Assembly (NCBI GenBank): GCA_016191875.1
Contig: JACPVG010000036.1
Location: 124,001-188,000 of the forward strand
Origin: Chloroflexota bacterium
Lineage (GTDB): Bacteria > Chloroflexota > Anaerolineae > Anaerolineales > UBA11579
Direction: 5' to 3'
Length of the DNA: 64,000 nucleotides
Positions within the stretch are counted from its first letter, which is position 1. Every line of letters begins with the position of its first letter. The translations under genes and the position numbers were made by a program. Below, in pieces: positions 34,939-44,086 of this stretch. The notes under the pieces were generated by a model. The model was given only the letters and a program-made list of their open reading frames with translations, searched no databases and had not been told where the DNA came from.

Positions 34939-35719
34939 CCTGCGCGGCAAACGCGTGCTGGTCACCCGGCCGCGCGAACAGTATGCGGCCCTGGCGCGCC
35001 TGCTGGAGGCACAGGGGGCGCTGCCGATCGCGTTTCCCACGATAGCGGTCGAACCGGTAGAAGATACCCGCGAACTGGATGCCGCGCTCCTGAACCTGGC
35101 CGGTTTCGATTGGCTGGTGTTCACCAGCGCGAATGGCGTCGATGCAGCCTGGGGGCGGATGGATGCGCTGGGCATTTCTGCGCTCCCCGGCGGATTGCGC
35201 CTGGCGGCCATCGGTCCTAAGACGGCCGCGGCCCTGCGCGGCCGCGGGGCTGAGCCGGAGCTTGTGCCGGGCGAGTACATCGCCGAAGCCATCCTGCCGG
35301 GGCTGGGCGACCTGCGCGACCGGCGTGTGCTGCTCCTGCGCGCCGACCTGGCGCGCGAGACCCTGCCCGGCCTGATTCGCGCCGCGGGCGGGGTGGCCGT
35401 GGACATCACTGCCTACCGCACCCGCCCGGCCACCCCCGACGCTTATGGCCTGGCGGCATTGCGCGCAGGAGTGGATGCCGTCGTGTTTACCAGCCCATCC
35501 ACGGTGCGGAACTTTGCCCGGCTGTGCGAGCGCGAATCGCTTGACCCGGGGAATCTCCCCGGCAGCCCGGCCCTGGCGGCCATCGGCCCGGTCACTACGG
35601 GCGCGCTGACCGACCACGGCCTGTCTGCCGACATCGTAGCCAAGACCTACACCGCTGAAGGGCTGGTCGAGGCGCTGGCCGCCCATTTCATTTCACAACA
35701 GGACTGGAACCCTGCATGA
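34931..35719 (+). CDS. hemD: uroporphyrinogen-III synthase
   Basis: Cyclises hydroxymethylbilane to uroporphyrinogen III. The family is weakly conserved, but [49 protein letters not shown] and [15 protein letters not shown] are all characteristic. Length is 262 residues. I set the start at ATG 34931, inside the last codons of hemC. Its position between hemC and hemB supports the call. Confidence 0.93.
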   Translation: MSSLRGKRVLVTRPREQYAALARLLEAQGALPIAFPTIAVEPVEDTRELDAALLNLAGFDWLVFTSANGVDAAWGRMDALGISALPGGLRLAAIGPKTAAALRGRGAEPELVPGEYIAEAILPGLGDLRDRRVLLLRADLARETLPGLIRAAGGVAVDITAYRTRPATPDAYGLAALRAGVDAVVFTSPSTVRNFARLCERESLDPGNLPGSPALAAIGPVTTGALTDHGLSADIVAKTYTAEGLVEALAAHFISQQDWNPA

Positions 35720-36726
35720 CTGACAATGCCAACCTCCGACGCCCGCGCCGCCTGCGGCTCTCGCCTGCACTGCGAAGCCTGGTACGCGAGACCGAACTGG
35801 CCCCTTCGGATTTCATCTATCCGCTGTTTGTGCGCCATGGCCGGGACATCGCCCAGCCGATTGCCTCGATGCCCGGAATCTTTCAATGGAGCGTGGACCG
35901 GCTGGAGGCCGAAGCGCGTGACATCGCCGCGCTGGGCATCCCTGCGGTCATCCTGTTTGGAATCCCGGCATCCAAGGATCCGGTCGGTCTGGAGAACTTC
36001 GCCGCCGATGGCATCGTCCAGCAGGCCATCCGGGCGGTTAAAGCCGCGGCGCCGGAGTTAGTGGTGATCACCGACGTGTGCCTGTGCGAATACACCGACC
36101 ATGGCCACTGCGGCATCCTCAACCGCGGCGAGCATGCCCATCCGGCGCTCCCCGCGGATCATGTGCTGAATGAACCCACCCTCGACGTGCTTGCCCGCGT
36201 GGCGGTCTCGCACGCCGAAGCTGGCGCGGATATCGTCGCCCCCAGCGGGATGATGGACGGTATGGTGGCGGCCATTCGGACCGCGCTGGATGCCGCGTCT
36301 TATGAACACCTGCCGATACTCTCGTATGCCGTCAAATACGCCTCGGCGTTCTATGGCCCGTTCCGCGAGGCGGCCGAATCGCCGCCCAGTTTCGGCGACC
36401 GCAAATCACACCAGATGGACCCGGCCAACCGCCGCGAGGCCCTGCGCGAAGCCGCGCTGGATGTCCAGGAGGGCGCCGACATCCTGATGGTGAAGCCTGC
36501 CCTGCCGTATCTGGATGTTCTGCATGCGCTGCGCCTTGCGCATCCCGAGATGCCGCTGGCGGCCTACAACGTGAGCGGCGAGTACAGCATGCTCAAGGCC
36601 GCCGCCGCCAACGGCTGGGTGCAGGAACAGAATGTCATCCTGGAAGCGCTGACGGGCATCAAGCGCGCCGGTGCCGACATGATTCTCACCTACCACGCCA
36701 AGGAAGCCGCCCGCTGGCTCATTTGA
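35716..36726 (+). CDS. hemB: delta-aminolevulinic acid dehydratase (porphobilinogen synthase)
   Basis: Condenses two 5-aminolevulinates into porphobilinogen. It belongs to the zinc-dependent class: Cys122, Cys124 and Cys132 in [14 protein letters not shown]. The Schiff-base Lys residues lie in [14 protein letters not shown] and [10 protein letters not shown]. Length (336) is normal. ATG overlaps the hemD stop by four bases. Confidence 0.97.
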   Translation: MTDNANLRRPRRLRLSPALRSLVRETELAPSDFIYPLFVRHGRDIAQPIASMPGIFQWSVDRLEAEARDIAALGIPAVILFGIPASKDPVGLENFAADGIVQQAIRAVKAAAPELVVITDVCLCEYTDHGHCGILNRGEHAHPALPADHVLNEPTLDVLARVAVSHAEAGADIVAPSGMMDGMVAAIRTALDAASYEHLPILSYAVKYASAFYGPFREAAESPPSFGDRKSHQMDPANRREALREAALDVQEGADILMVKPALPYLDVLHALRLAHPEMPLAAYNVSGEYSMLKAAAANGWVQEQNVILEALTGIKRAGADMILTYHAKEAARWLI

Positions 36727-36738
36727 AAAGGACACATC

Positions 36739-37890
36739 ATGAAACCAACGCACCTCACGTCACATGCCTCTGCCGAACGGAAATACCATGACAGCAACAT
36801 GCAGGCTGCCAATTTCAACCTGGTTCCGTTCACCATCGCCTGGGAGGTCACGCGCGCCTGCGCCTTCGCCTGCAAGCATTGTCGGGCGGATGCGATCCCG
36901 CGCCGTGACCCCCTGGAGCTTACAACCGCCGAAGCAAGAACGCTGATTGACCGGCTGGCGGCCTTCGGCAGCCCGATCCTGGTATTCACCGGCGGCGACC
37001 CGATGATGCGCCGCGACCTGTTCGAGCTGATCGCCTACGCCACGGAAAAGGGGCTGCGCTGCTCGTTAACGCCCACCGCCACAACCCTGCCCACGGTCGA
37101 ACGGCTGCGCCAGGCGGCCGGGGCCGGCATCCGCCGGGTGGCGCTCAGCCTGGACGGCCCCTCGACCGAAGTGCATGATGAGTTCCGCCAGGTACCGGGT
37201 TCGTGGGAACGCACCATGCAGATTCTGCGCAACGCCGGCGAGGTCGGGTTGAGCGTGCAGGTGAACACCACCGTGACGACCTTCAACGTCGATCTGCTGT
37301 CGGAGATGGTGCCGTTCATCGAAAAGGTTGGCGCGGTGCAGTGGTCGGTGTTCTTCCTGGTACCCACAGGCCGGGCGCAGGCCAAGTGGCTGATCTCGCC
37401 CAAAGAACATGAACGCGTATTCAACTGGCTGTATGACCTTTCCCAGCGCGCGCCGTTCGACATCAAGGCTACGGCCGCGCCGATGTACCGCCGCGTGGCC
37501 GTGGAGCGCAGGCGCGCCGAAAGCGGCGGGGCCGGCGAAGTGACCTTCCAGGGCGCCGGGTTTCAATACGCCGACGGATTGAACCGCCCGCGCAAGGGCG
37601 TGAACGACGGCAACGGCTTCCTGTTCATTTCCCACACCGGCGAGATCATGCCCTCCGGCTTCCTGCCCATCTCGGCTGGCAACGTACGCAAAGTGGACGT
37701 GGTCGAGACCTATCGCCACCACGAACTGTTCGCCACCTTGCGGAATTACGACCTGCTCAAGGGCAAGTGCCGGATCTGCGAATACCGTGAATTCTGCGGC
37801 GGCCAGCGCGGGCGGGCCTATGGGGTCACGGGCGACTACATGGCGTCGGACCCGTCGTGTGTCTACCTGCCCGCCGGGGTGGCGGCGTGA
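36739..37890 (+). CDS. radical SAM/SPASM protein in the heme operon (AhbD-like)
   Basis: A 383-residue radical SAM enzyme. The [4Fe-4S] motif is C41-x3-C45-x2-C48. The SAM-binding GGDP motif follows (VFTGGDPMMR). A SPASM-type Cys set near the C-terminus (C344, C347, C353, C374) should hold an extra cluster. This layout matches AhbD (oxygen-independent conversion of Fe-coproporphyrin III to heme) and related proteins. It is not HemN, which has CxxxCxxCxC. The place between hemB and hemE strongly suggests a tetrapyrrole substrate, but the exact reaction is inference. It could give an anaerobic alternative to HemQ. It starts 12 bases after hemB; a second Met at residue 21 is an alternative start. 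Confidence 0.82.
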   Translation: MKPTHLTSHASAERKYHDSNMQAANFNLVPFTIAWEVTRACAFACKHCRADAIPRRDPLELTTAEARTLIDRLAAFGSPILVFTGGDPMMRRDLFELIAYATEKGLRCSLTPTATTLPTVERLRQAAGAGIRRVALSLDGPSTEVHDEFRQVPGSWERTMQILRNAGEVGLSVQVNTTVTTFNVDLLSEMVPFIEKVGAVQWSVFFLVPTGRAQAKWLISPKEHERVFNWLYDLSQRAPFDIKATAAPMYRRVAVERRRAESGGAGEVTFQGAGFQYADGLNRPRKGVNDGNGFLFISHTGEIMPSGFLPISAGNVRKVDVVETYRHHELFATLRNYDLLKGKCRICEYREFCGGQRGRAYGVTGDYMASDPSCVYLPAGVAA

Positions 37891-38960
37891 TCGAGCCTCA
37901 GCCCCGGTTTGTGGACGCGGTTCAGCCCGAACCCGCTGCGCGCTTCCTGCGCGCCTGCCGGCGTCTGCCGGTGGATGCCACGCCGGTGTGGTTCATGCGC
38001 CAGGCCGGCCGTTACATGCCGGAATACCGCGCCATCCGCGAACGCCACAGCCTGCTGGAGATCGTCGCCCGCCCGCACCTGGCGGCAGAGGTGACGCTGC
38101 AACCGGTGCAGACGCTGGGCGTGGATGCCGCCATCCTGTTCGCCGATATCCTGCTGCCGGTGGTGCCCATGGGGCTGTCGCTGGAATTCGCCAAGGGCGA
38201 AGGGCCCGTGATTCGCGAGGCTGTGCGCAGCGCCCAGGCCGCCCGGCGCCTGCGTGTGGTGGATGCGGAGACGGACCTGGGTCACGTGCTGGAGGCGATT
38301 TGCATCCTGCGGCGCGAATTGCCGGCCGATGTCCCGCTGATCGGGTTCTGCGGCGCGCCCTTCACAGTGGCATCTTACATGGTGGAGGGCGGGCCGGCCA
38401 AGGATTTTCGAAATGTAAAAGGCATGATGCTGGCCGACCCGGCGGCATGGCACAGCCTGATGGAGACCGTGGCATCCAGCATGGAAAACTACCTTCTGGC
38501 CCAGATTCAGGCGGGGGCCCAGGCGGTGCAGGTGTTCGACTCCTGGGTCGGGCAGCTCAGCCCGGCGGATTATCTCGAGTTCGTCCAGCCTTATTCTCGC
38601 CGCGTGTTGAAAGCCGCCGAAGCCACCGGCGTGCCGGTCATTCACTTCGGCACCGATACGGCCACCTTGCTGCCGCACATGAAAGAAGCAGGTGGGACCG
38701 TCATCGGGCTGGATTGGCGCATGCCGCTCGACGATGGCTGGGGGCTGCTGGGAGAAGACGTGGCCGTGCAGGGCAACCTGGATCCCACCGCCCTGTTTGC
38801 GCCGCTCCCGGTGCTCAGAGACCGGGTGGAGGGTGTCCTCCGGCGCGCCGGAGGCCGGCCGGGACACATTTTCAATGTGGGTCATGGAATCCTCACCCAT
38901 ACACCCGTGGAAAACGTGCGGGCGGCGGTGGACATGGTGCACGAATGGCCGCACGAATAG
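37887..38960 (+). CDS. hemE: uroporphyrinogen decarboxylase
   Basis: Removes four carboxyls from uroporphyrinogen III to give coproporphyrinogen III. The signature stretch TPVWFMRQAGRYMPEYR is complete. The later IGFCGAPFTVASYMVEGG and GHGILTHTPVENV are also family-typical. I prefer GTG 37887, which overlaps the stop of the radical SAM gene, over an in-frame ATG-like extension at 37857. Length is 357. It overlaps hemY by 16 bases. Confidence 0.96.
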   Translation: MIEPQPRFVDAVQPEPAARFLRACRRLPVDATPVWFMRQAGRYMPEYRAIRERHSLLEIVARPHLAAEVTLQPVQTLGVDAAILFADILLPVVPMGLSLEFAKGEGPVIREAVRSAQAARRLRVVDAETDLGHVLEAICILRRELPADVPLIGFCGAPFTVASYMVEGGPAKDFRNVKGMMLADPAAWHSLMETVASSMENYLLAQIQAGAQAVQVFDSWVGQLSPADYLEFVQPYSRRVLKAAEATGVPVIHFGTDTATLLPHMKEAGGTVIGLDWRMPLDDGWGLLGEDVAVQGNLDPTALFAPLPVLRDRVEGVLRRAGGRPGHIFNVGHGILTHTPVENVRAAVDMVHEWPHE

Positions 38961-40384
38961 CCATTGTCGGGGGCGGCATTGCGGGGCTGGCGGCTGCCCA
39001 CGCGCTTGCGCGCACCCCGGGGCAGGTGGAGGTCACAGTCCTGGAAGCCGGCCCGCGTTGGGGCGGAAAAATCCTTACCGAGCGGCTGGACGGCTTCGTC
39101 ATTGAGGGCGGGCCGGACACCTTCCTCGCCGCCAAACCCTGGGCGGTGGCGTTGTGCAAAGAGCTGGGCATCGCCAACCAACTGCAAGGTACCAACCCGG
39201 ACAAGAACGCAACCTACATCCTAAAAAATGGCCGCCTGCATCCCATCCCCGGCGGCCTGACGATGATGATTCCCACAGAGTTCGTCTCGATGCTTCGCAC
39301 TGGCTTGCTGACCTGGCCCGCCAAACTGCGCATGGCCGCCGACTTCGTGCTGCCAGCCCGGGCGAACGGCCGCGAAGAGAGTATGGGCCAGTTCGTTTCA
39401 CGCCGGTTGGGTCGTGCCGCCTATGAGGCCCTGATTGAGCCGCTGATGAGCGGCATTTACGCCGGGGATGGCGACCAATTGAGCATCCAGGCCACCCTCC
39501 CGTACCTTCCGGATCTCGAACGCGCCCACGGCGGGTTGATTCGCGGCGCGCTGCACGTCCGCCAGGCACGGCAGAAAAACGGCCATACGCCGTCTCCTGG
39601 TTCGCGCAGCCTGTTCCTCACGCCGGCCGGCGGGCTGGCGGAAATCGTGGAGGCGCTGGTGGGGCAGCTCCAGCGGTCCGGGGTCAGGCTGCAACTCGGC
39701 ATGGCTGTGCAGGCCATTCACCGGACAGCGGACGGTTTTGTACTGCAACTTCCAGATGGAGCGCGGGTGGAAGCCGACGCCGTGATCCTGGCGACGCCCG
39801 GTTACGTATCGGCACAAATGCTGGCCGATCTGGCGCCCGACCTGGCCGCCGAACTTGAGGCCATCTCGTATGTCTCGACCGCCACGGTGTCTCTCGCGTT
39901 CCGCGCTGACCAGATCGAACATCCGTTGGACGGCTACGGATATGTCATCCCGCGCACGGAAGGACACGCCGCGCTGGCCTGCACCTGGACCTCGACCAAG
40001 TTCCCGCACCGCGCCCCGGCCGGGCACGTACTGTTGCGGGTGTTCATCGGCCGGGCCGGGCAGGAAGGCGACATCCCGTGGGACGAAGCCGGCCTTCTTG
40101 CTCTGGCGAAGCAGGAGCTGGCGGAAACGCTGGGGATTACGGCTGTGCCGGAGATCGCGCGGGTATTTGTGTGGGAGCGCGCCATGCCCCAATACAACCT
40201 GGGCCATCCTGCGCGTCTCGAGCGGATTGACGGCCATCTCGAAGACCTGCCAGGACTTGCGCTGGCAGGCAATGCCTTTCGCGGCATCGGCATCCCGGAT
40301 TGCATCCATTCCGGCCACCAGGCGGCCGCCCGCGCGCTGGCTTTTGTTGGCGCAGAACATCCAGAACCGGAGACCACCGTATGA
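38945..40384 (+). CDS. hemY: protoporphyrinogen/coproporphyrinogen III oxidase (HemY/CgoX)
   Basis: An FAD-dependent oxidase of 479 residues. The dinucleotide motif [17 protein letters not shown] lies at the N-terminus and is followed by [33 protein letters not shown]. The C-terminus has [20 protein letters not shown], the second FAD contact. With CpfC and HemQ in the same operon and no hemF or hemN here, it most likely oxidises coproporphyrinogen III to coproporphyrin III. Action on protoporphyrinogen IX is possible too. Start ATG 38945 lies inside the end of hemE. Confidence 0.93.
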   Translation: MAARIAIVGGGIAGLAAAHALARTPGQVEVTVLEAGPRWGGKILTERLDGFVIEGGPDTFLAAKPWAVALCKELGIANQLQGTNPDKNATYILKNGRLHPIPGGLTMMIPTEFVSMLRTGLLTWPAKLRMAADFVLPARANGREESMGQFVSRRLGRAAYEALIEPLMSGIYAGDGDQLSIQATLPYLPDLERAHGGLIRGALHVRQARQKNGHTPSPGSRSLFLTPAGGLAEIVEALVGQLQRSGVRLQLGMAVQAIHRTADGFVLQLPDGARVEADAVILATPGYVSAQMLADLAPDLAAELEAISYVSTATVSLAFRADQIEHPLDGYGYVIPRTEGHAALACTWTSTKFPHRAPAGHVLLRVFIGRAGQEGDIPWDEAGLLALAKQELAETLGITAVPEIARVFVWERAMPQYNLGHPARLERIDGHLEDLPGLALAGNAFRGIGIPDCIHSGHQAAARALAFVGAEHPEPETTV

Positions 40385-41670
40385 ACATCGAAACATCCCG
40401 GCAACTCTATGAACAGGCGGGGCGCCTGCTGCCCGGCGGGGTGAGCTCGCCAGTGCGCGCCTTTCGGGCCGTGGGCGGCCAGCCGCTCTTCATCGCGCGT
40501 GGCGAGGGCCCCTACCTGGAAGATGTGGATGGCAACCGTTATATCGACTACGTGCTTTCCTGGGGGCCGCTGATACTGGGGCACGCCCATCCTGCGGTGG
40601 TCGCCGCGCTTGAAGAAGCCATACGACGCGGCACAAGCTACGGCGCCCCCAGCCCGCTGGAACTCGAACTTGCCCGGCGTATACAAGGCTTCATGCCCGG
40701 ACTGGAGATGCTGCGATTTGTCAACTCGGGGACGGAAGCCACGATGAGCGCCCTGCGGCTGGCACGGGCGTTCACCCGCCGCGATAAGATCATCAAATTC
40801 GAGGGTTGTTACCACGGCCATGCCGACCTGCTGCTGGTGCAGGCCGGGTCAGGCGTGGCCACGCTGGGCCTGCCGGATTCGCCCGGCGTGCCACAGGCCA
40901 CCACCCAGGATACGCTGGTGGCGCGCTTCAATGATCTGGAGTCGGTGATTTCCCTTTTTTCACAGTTCCCGGACCAGGTTGCCGCCGTGATTGTGGAGCC
41001 GGTGGCGGGTAACATGGGCGTGGCGCCGCCTGCGGAAGACTTCCTGCCCGGTCTGCGGGACCTCACGGCCCGCCACGGCGCGTTGCTGATCTTCGATGAA
41101 GTGATGACGGGGTTTCGGGTTCATCCCGGCGGGGCGCAGGCGCTGTACGGCATCCAGCCGGACCTGACCACCCTGGGTAAGGTCATCGGCGGCGGCCTGC
41201 CTGTAGGGGCGTATGGCGGTCGTGCCGAGGTCATGCACATGGTCGCGCCGTCCGGGCCGGTGTACCAGGCGGGTACGCTGTCCGGCAACCCACTCGCCAT
41301 GACGGCCGGCATCGCTACTCTGGATGAACTGCAATCCGCCGATGTTTGGCCGGGCCTGATAGCGGCTGCCGAGTGGTTGGAATCCGGAATGGCTGATGCC
41401 GCGGCTGACGCGGGAATCGCCATTCAGCAGAACCGCGTCGGCACGATGTTCAGCACTTTCTTTGCCCAGGAACCCGTGAGGGACTGGCCTTCGGCCAGCC
41501 GCAGCGACACAGCCCGTTTTGGCCGCTTCTTCAACGCTATGCTGGAGAACGGTGTTTACCTGGCGCCTTCACAGTTTGAAGCCGGATTTCTGTCCACCGC
41601 CCACACGCCAGCCATCCTCGATCAGACGGTCGCTGCCGCGCGACAGGCTTTCGGGAAAGCGATGGGCTGA
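40381..41670 (+). CDS. hemL: glutamate-1-semialdehyde 2,1-aminomutase
   Basis: Converts glutamate-1-semialdehyde to 5-aminolevulinate with pyridoxal phosphate. The cofactor Lys is K267 ([16 protein letters not shown]), and [11 protein letters not shown] supplies the ring-contacting Asp. The N-terminal [15 protein letters not shown] is typical. Length (429) is normal. ATG overlaps the hemY stop by four bases. With hemA it completes the C5 route in this operon. Confidence 0.96.
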   Translation: MNIETSRQLYEQAGRLLPGGVSSPVRAFRAVGGQPLFIARGEGPYLEDVDGNRYIDYVLSWGPLILGHAHPAVVAALEEAIRRGTSYGAPSPLELELARRIQGFMPGLEMLRFVNSGTEATMSALRLARAFTRRDKIIKFEGCYHGHADLLLVQAGSGVATLGLPDSPGVPQATTQDTLVARFNDLESVISLFSQFPDQVAAVIVEPVAGNMGVAPPAEDFLPGLRDLTARHGALLIFDEVMTGFRVHPGGAQALYGIQPDLTTLGKVIGGGLPVGAYGGRAEVMHMVAPSGPVYQAGTLSGNPLAMTAGIATLDELQSADVWPGLIAAAEWLESGMADAAADAGIAIQQNRVGTMFSTFFAQEPVRDWPSASRSDTARFGRFFNAMLENGVYLAPSQFEAGFLSTAHTPAILDQTVAAARQAFGKAMG

Positions 41671-41671
41671 A

Positions 41672-42676
41672 ATGCAGAATCGAACAGCCAGCGTTTCCGC
41701 GCCTATCGGTGTGCTGCTGGCGAATGTGGGCACTCCGGATGCGCCCACGCCTGCGGCGCTTCGCCGTTATCTGGCCGAGTTCCTCTCAGACCCGCGGATT
41801 GTGGATTACCCCGCCTGGTTGTGGAAGCCCTTCCTGCATGGCATCCTGCTTCGGTTCCGGCCGCGCCGCTCGGCCCGGTTGTACGCCCGGGTTTGGACAG
41901 AGGCAGGCTCGCCTTTGCTGACCGGCATGACGGCAATCCGGGAGCGACTGCAAGAACGCCTGGATGCGACAGCCGGGCGGGCCTTCCGGGTGGAAATCGG
42001 CATGCGTTATGGCTCGCCGGGTATATGGAAAGCGCTCAAGAGCTTTGCAGATGCGGGAGTGTACAGGCTGCTTGTGCTGCCATTGTTTCCCCAATACTCC
42101 GGCACAACCACCGGGTCTGTCTATGATGCGGTGTTCGCGGCATTGCACAGTCTCCAGCCGCTGACTGAGGTGCGCATGCTGAGGAGTTATCACGCGCATT
42201 CGGCGTATTTGGGGGCGTTGACGAACGCCATTCGTTGCCACTGGCAACATGCCAGGCCCGATAGGCTGGTCATCTCGTTTCACGGCATCCCGCAGCGCTA
42301 TGCGCGCGCTGGAGACCCGTACCCGGCCCAGTGCCGGGAGACGGCCGAACGGCTGGCCATTGCACTGGGGCTGGAACCATCCCAATGGGTGATGGGGTTT
42401 CAGTCGCGTTTTGGACCGGAAAAGTGGCTCGAGCCCGCAACTGACAACACCCTGACCGACCTGGGCCGCAGCGGGGTGGGCGCCGTGGACGTCGTGTGCC
42501 CCGGATTTGCGGTAGACTGTCTGGAGACGTTGGATGAGATCGGCCATGAGGGCCGGCTACGGTTTACTGAAAACGGTGGAAAGATTCTGCGCTACCTGCC
42601 GGCGTTGAATGCGAACGACGATCACATCGCCTTATTGCAGACGCTGGTGGAAGAACAGGCAAAGGAGTGGCATTGA
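41672..42676 (+). CDS. hemH: second ferrochelatase, protoporphyrin type (PpfC-like)
   Basis: A 334-residue ferrochelatase with the catalytic pair H204 (ISFHGIPQRYA) and E285 (DCLETLDEI). The text LLANVGTPDAPTPAALRRYLAEFLSD...WTEAGSPL and MGFQSRFG...CPGFAVDCLETL follows the proteobacterial protoporphyrin IX enzyme, not the CpfC form. The product would be protoheme directly. It starts one base after the hemL stop. Coexistence with the CpfC gene at 31797 in one operon is unusual; the protoporphyrin supply (HemF or HemN) is not visible in this window. Confidence 0.92.
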   Translation: MQNRTASVSAPIGVLLANVGTPDAPTPAALRRYLAEFLSDPRIVDYPAWLWKPFLHGILLRFRPRRSARLYARVWTEAGSPLLTGMTAIRERLQERLDATAGRAFRVEIGMRYGSPGIWKALKSFADAGVYRLLVLPLFPQYSGTTTGSVYDAVFAALHSLQPLTEVRMLRSYHAHSAYLGALTNAIRCHWQHARPDRLVISFHGIPQRYARAGDPYPAQCRETAERLAIALGLEPSQWVMGFQSRFGPEKWLEPATDNTLTDLGRSGVGAVDVVCPGFAVDCLETLDEIGHEGRLRFTENGGKILRYLPALNANDDHIALLQTLVEEQAKEWH

Positions 42677-43125
42677 ACCAGGACGTAACGAGAAGAGAGA
42701 CGGAAGCCGCGAGTACCCCGCTCCTGCGAAAGGAGCTTCTGGGAAAGGGGATGGTGGCGCTGGGTGTGGCGGTCTGGATTCCATATTTGGCCGCGGTCTT
42801 CAGTGAAAGTCACCCACCCATCGCGCCCTTCCTGGCGCTGCACCTGACGCTGGTGCTGGGCGGCGTACGCGTGAAGCGCACCGGATCGGGCGGCATACCT
42901 CCGCGTCGGGGCGCACGCTATCGGGTTGGAACGATGCTTGTGGTGGCCGGTGTGCTGGTTTGGGCCCCCTATTTGTACAATAAATACATCCTGCATGACC
43001 CGCTGGTGATCACTCCCTTTCTGGTGAGCCATCTGTCCGGGGTGGTGTTGGGCGGCTTTCTGCGCCTTTCCGACGGCAGCAAGGAGAAGAGCAACCTTGG
43101 GATTGCAAATGAACGAAATGACTGA
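42673..43125 (+). CDS. small membrane protein in the heme operon, function unknown
   Basis: About 150 residues with four hydrophobic segments (MVALGVAVWIPYLAAVF, IAPFLALHLTLVLGGV, MLVVAGVLVWAPYLYN, ITPFLVSHLSGVVLGG). The two halves look like an internal duplication: GVAVWIPYLA and GVLVWAPYLY, each followed by a PFL(A/V)xHL stretch. His residues in both HL motifs lie in the membrane and could bind a metal or heme. I place the start at TTG 42673 (AAAGGAG upstream), overlapping the ferrochelatase stop. No family is recognised. Confidence 0.72.
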   Translation: MNQDVTRRETEAASTPLLRKELLGKGMVALGVAVWIPYLAAVFSESHPPIAPFLALHLTLVLGGVRVKRTGSGGIPPRRGARYRVGTMLVVAGVLVWAPYLYNKYILHDPLVITPFLVSHLSGVVLGGFLRLSDGSKEKSNLGIANERND

Positions 43126-43459
43126 CCCGGCGCGGGCCGCCGACGGCGCGCCCCCGGAACTGATTGCCGGCACCTCCTTCATCGGCGTTCCGCTGGTGTT
43201 AACGGCGATGCGGTGTACGCTGCAATATATCGTCGTGCCGCTCGTGCTGCCCATCTTCAGCATTGGCGGGGCCTTTTCGCCGCTGGTGAATATCGCCGTT
43301 GGCGCACTGGGAGTGGGGGTGATCGGCTACAACCTGACGCGGCTGTGGCGCACAAACTGGCGTTGGCGCTACCTGGGTTTGAGCCTGATCGTCATTCCGA
43401 TCATTCTGGCCACCATGTACTTTGACTACACCGCCTTTCTGGTAGGCGGTGCGCAGTAA
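43109..43459 (+). CDS. second small membrane protein at the end of the heme operon
   Basis: A 116-residue protein with three hydrophobic segments (TLQYIVVPLVLPIFSI, VNIAVGALGVGVIGY, YLGLSLIVIPIILATMYF) and a short cytoplasmic start. It overlaps the preceding membrane gene by 17 bases, which argues for joint translation. ATG 43109 or 43118 could be the start. The function is unknown; the pair may form one complex. Confidence 0.68.
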   Translation: MNEMTDPARAADGAPPELIAGTSFIGVPLVLTAMRCTLQYIVVPLVLPIFSIGGAFSPLVNIAVGALGVGVIGYNLTRLWRTNWRWRYLGLSLIVIPIILATMYFDYTAFLVGGAQ

Positions 43460-43493
43460 ACCAGTAAGTAGATTTAGGAAGAGGGGAGCATGC

Positions 43494-43811
43494 ATGAGCC
43501 TCGAATCTGAATTCGAACACGCCCTGCGGGGCACATACGAAGCGGCCAGAAAGCGCGGCTATGTGGCCGCTTACTTCCTGCGCATGCTGGATGAATACGG
43601 GGGAGTGAACACCGCCAAGATGCTATTGGAAGGCAGCGAACCTCAAACCGGCCTGCACAAACTGTGGGAACTTGGCCTGCTGCACGAGTCGATGGAAGCC
43701 GTGGTGTTGCAAAAGAGATTTGAATCGCTTCTGGATAGAAAATACCGCGACGAAGCTCGCAGGCGCCTTGAGGAATTGGGGTATCAAGTAGACGCCGGAA
43801 GCACGGATTAG
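43494..43811 (+). CDS. small conserved hypothetical protein
   Basis: A 105-residue helical cytoplasmic protein. The pattern FLRMLDEYGGVNTAKMLLEG...GLHKLWELGLLHESMEAVVLQ resembles a widespread small family of unknown function that I remember with an LxxxGGxxxAKxLL...GFxxLWExGRLDLTxE core. A strong GGAAGAGGGGAG site precedes ATG 43494. It follows the membrane pair after 34 bases and may be the last gene of that transcript. Confidence 0.75.
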   Translation: MSLESEFEHALRGTYEAARKRGYVAAYFLRMLDEYGGVNTAKMLLEGSEPQTGLHKLWELGLLHESMEAVVLQKRFESLLDRKYRDEARRRLEELGYQVDAGSTD

Positions 43812-43903
43812 AATCCTCCCCACAACCTTCCAGAAGTCACTGACAGGGGGCGAAACCATGTCTCCAAGGCCTGAGAATCGCCCAATTATGAGAATCGATT
43901 AAT

Positions 43904-43934
43904 CGTTTTTTCCGGTCTAATTCCGGAAAAAACG
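43904..43934. terminator. 12-bp perfect palindrome upstream of mraZ
   Basis: CGTTTTTTCCGG (43904-43915) pairs with CCGGAAAAAACG (43923-43934) across a seven-base loop. It could terminate the upstream transcript, but its U/A tract lies inside the stem, so it may instead be an operator. The half-site ATTCCGGTC recurs just downstream (about 43938). Confidence 0.5.
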
Positions 43935-43976
43935 CAAATTCCGGTCGAACGCTGGAAACGACAGTGACGCGGGGTA

Positions 43977-44005
43977 TTGCAAAGTGGGGGAAAGTGGGCT
44001 ACAAT
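43977..44005 (+). promoter_or_regulatory. mraZ (dcw cluster) promoter
   Basis: TTGCAA (43977-43982), exactly 17 bases, TACAAT (44000-44005). It lies about 80 bases upstream of mraZ and is overlapped by the GTGGG box array, so MraZ binding should block it. Confidence 0.75.
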
Positions 44006-44040
44006 GTGGTCATCTGTGGGCTAAAGTGGCAAAAAGTGGG
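43984..44040 (+). promoter_or_regulatory. array of six MraZ-type GTGG(G) boxes
   Basis: Boxes GTGG(G) start at 43984, 43994, 44006, 44016, 44026 and 44036, i.e. every 10 bases with one 12-base step. MraZ is known to bind TGGG-type direct repeats spaced by about one helical turn before its own gene. Two boxes lie in the promoter spacer and four at or beyond the -10, as expected for autorepression. Confidence 0.8.
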
Positions 44041-44059
44041 ACGCCGGCGAACCGGCGTC
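44040..44059 (+). other. hairpin in the mraZ leader
   Basis: GACGCCGG, loop CGAA, CCGGCGTC: a perfect 8-bp stem just after the last MraZ box and 27 bases before the mraZ start. It may stabilise the leader. No U tract follows. Confidence 0.45.
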
Positions 44060-44086
44060 TCGGCCATTAAGCACAGGATGGAACAA

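Noticed and set aside
36739-37890. Radical SAM protein as HemN (oxygen-independent coproporphyrinogen oxidase)
   Set aside because: The cluster motif is CxxxCxxC without the fourth HemN Cys, and a SPASM-type Cys set is present.
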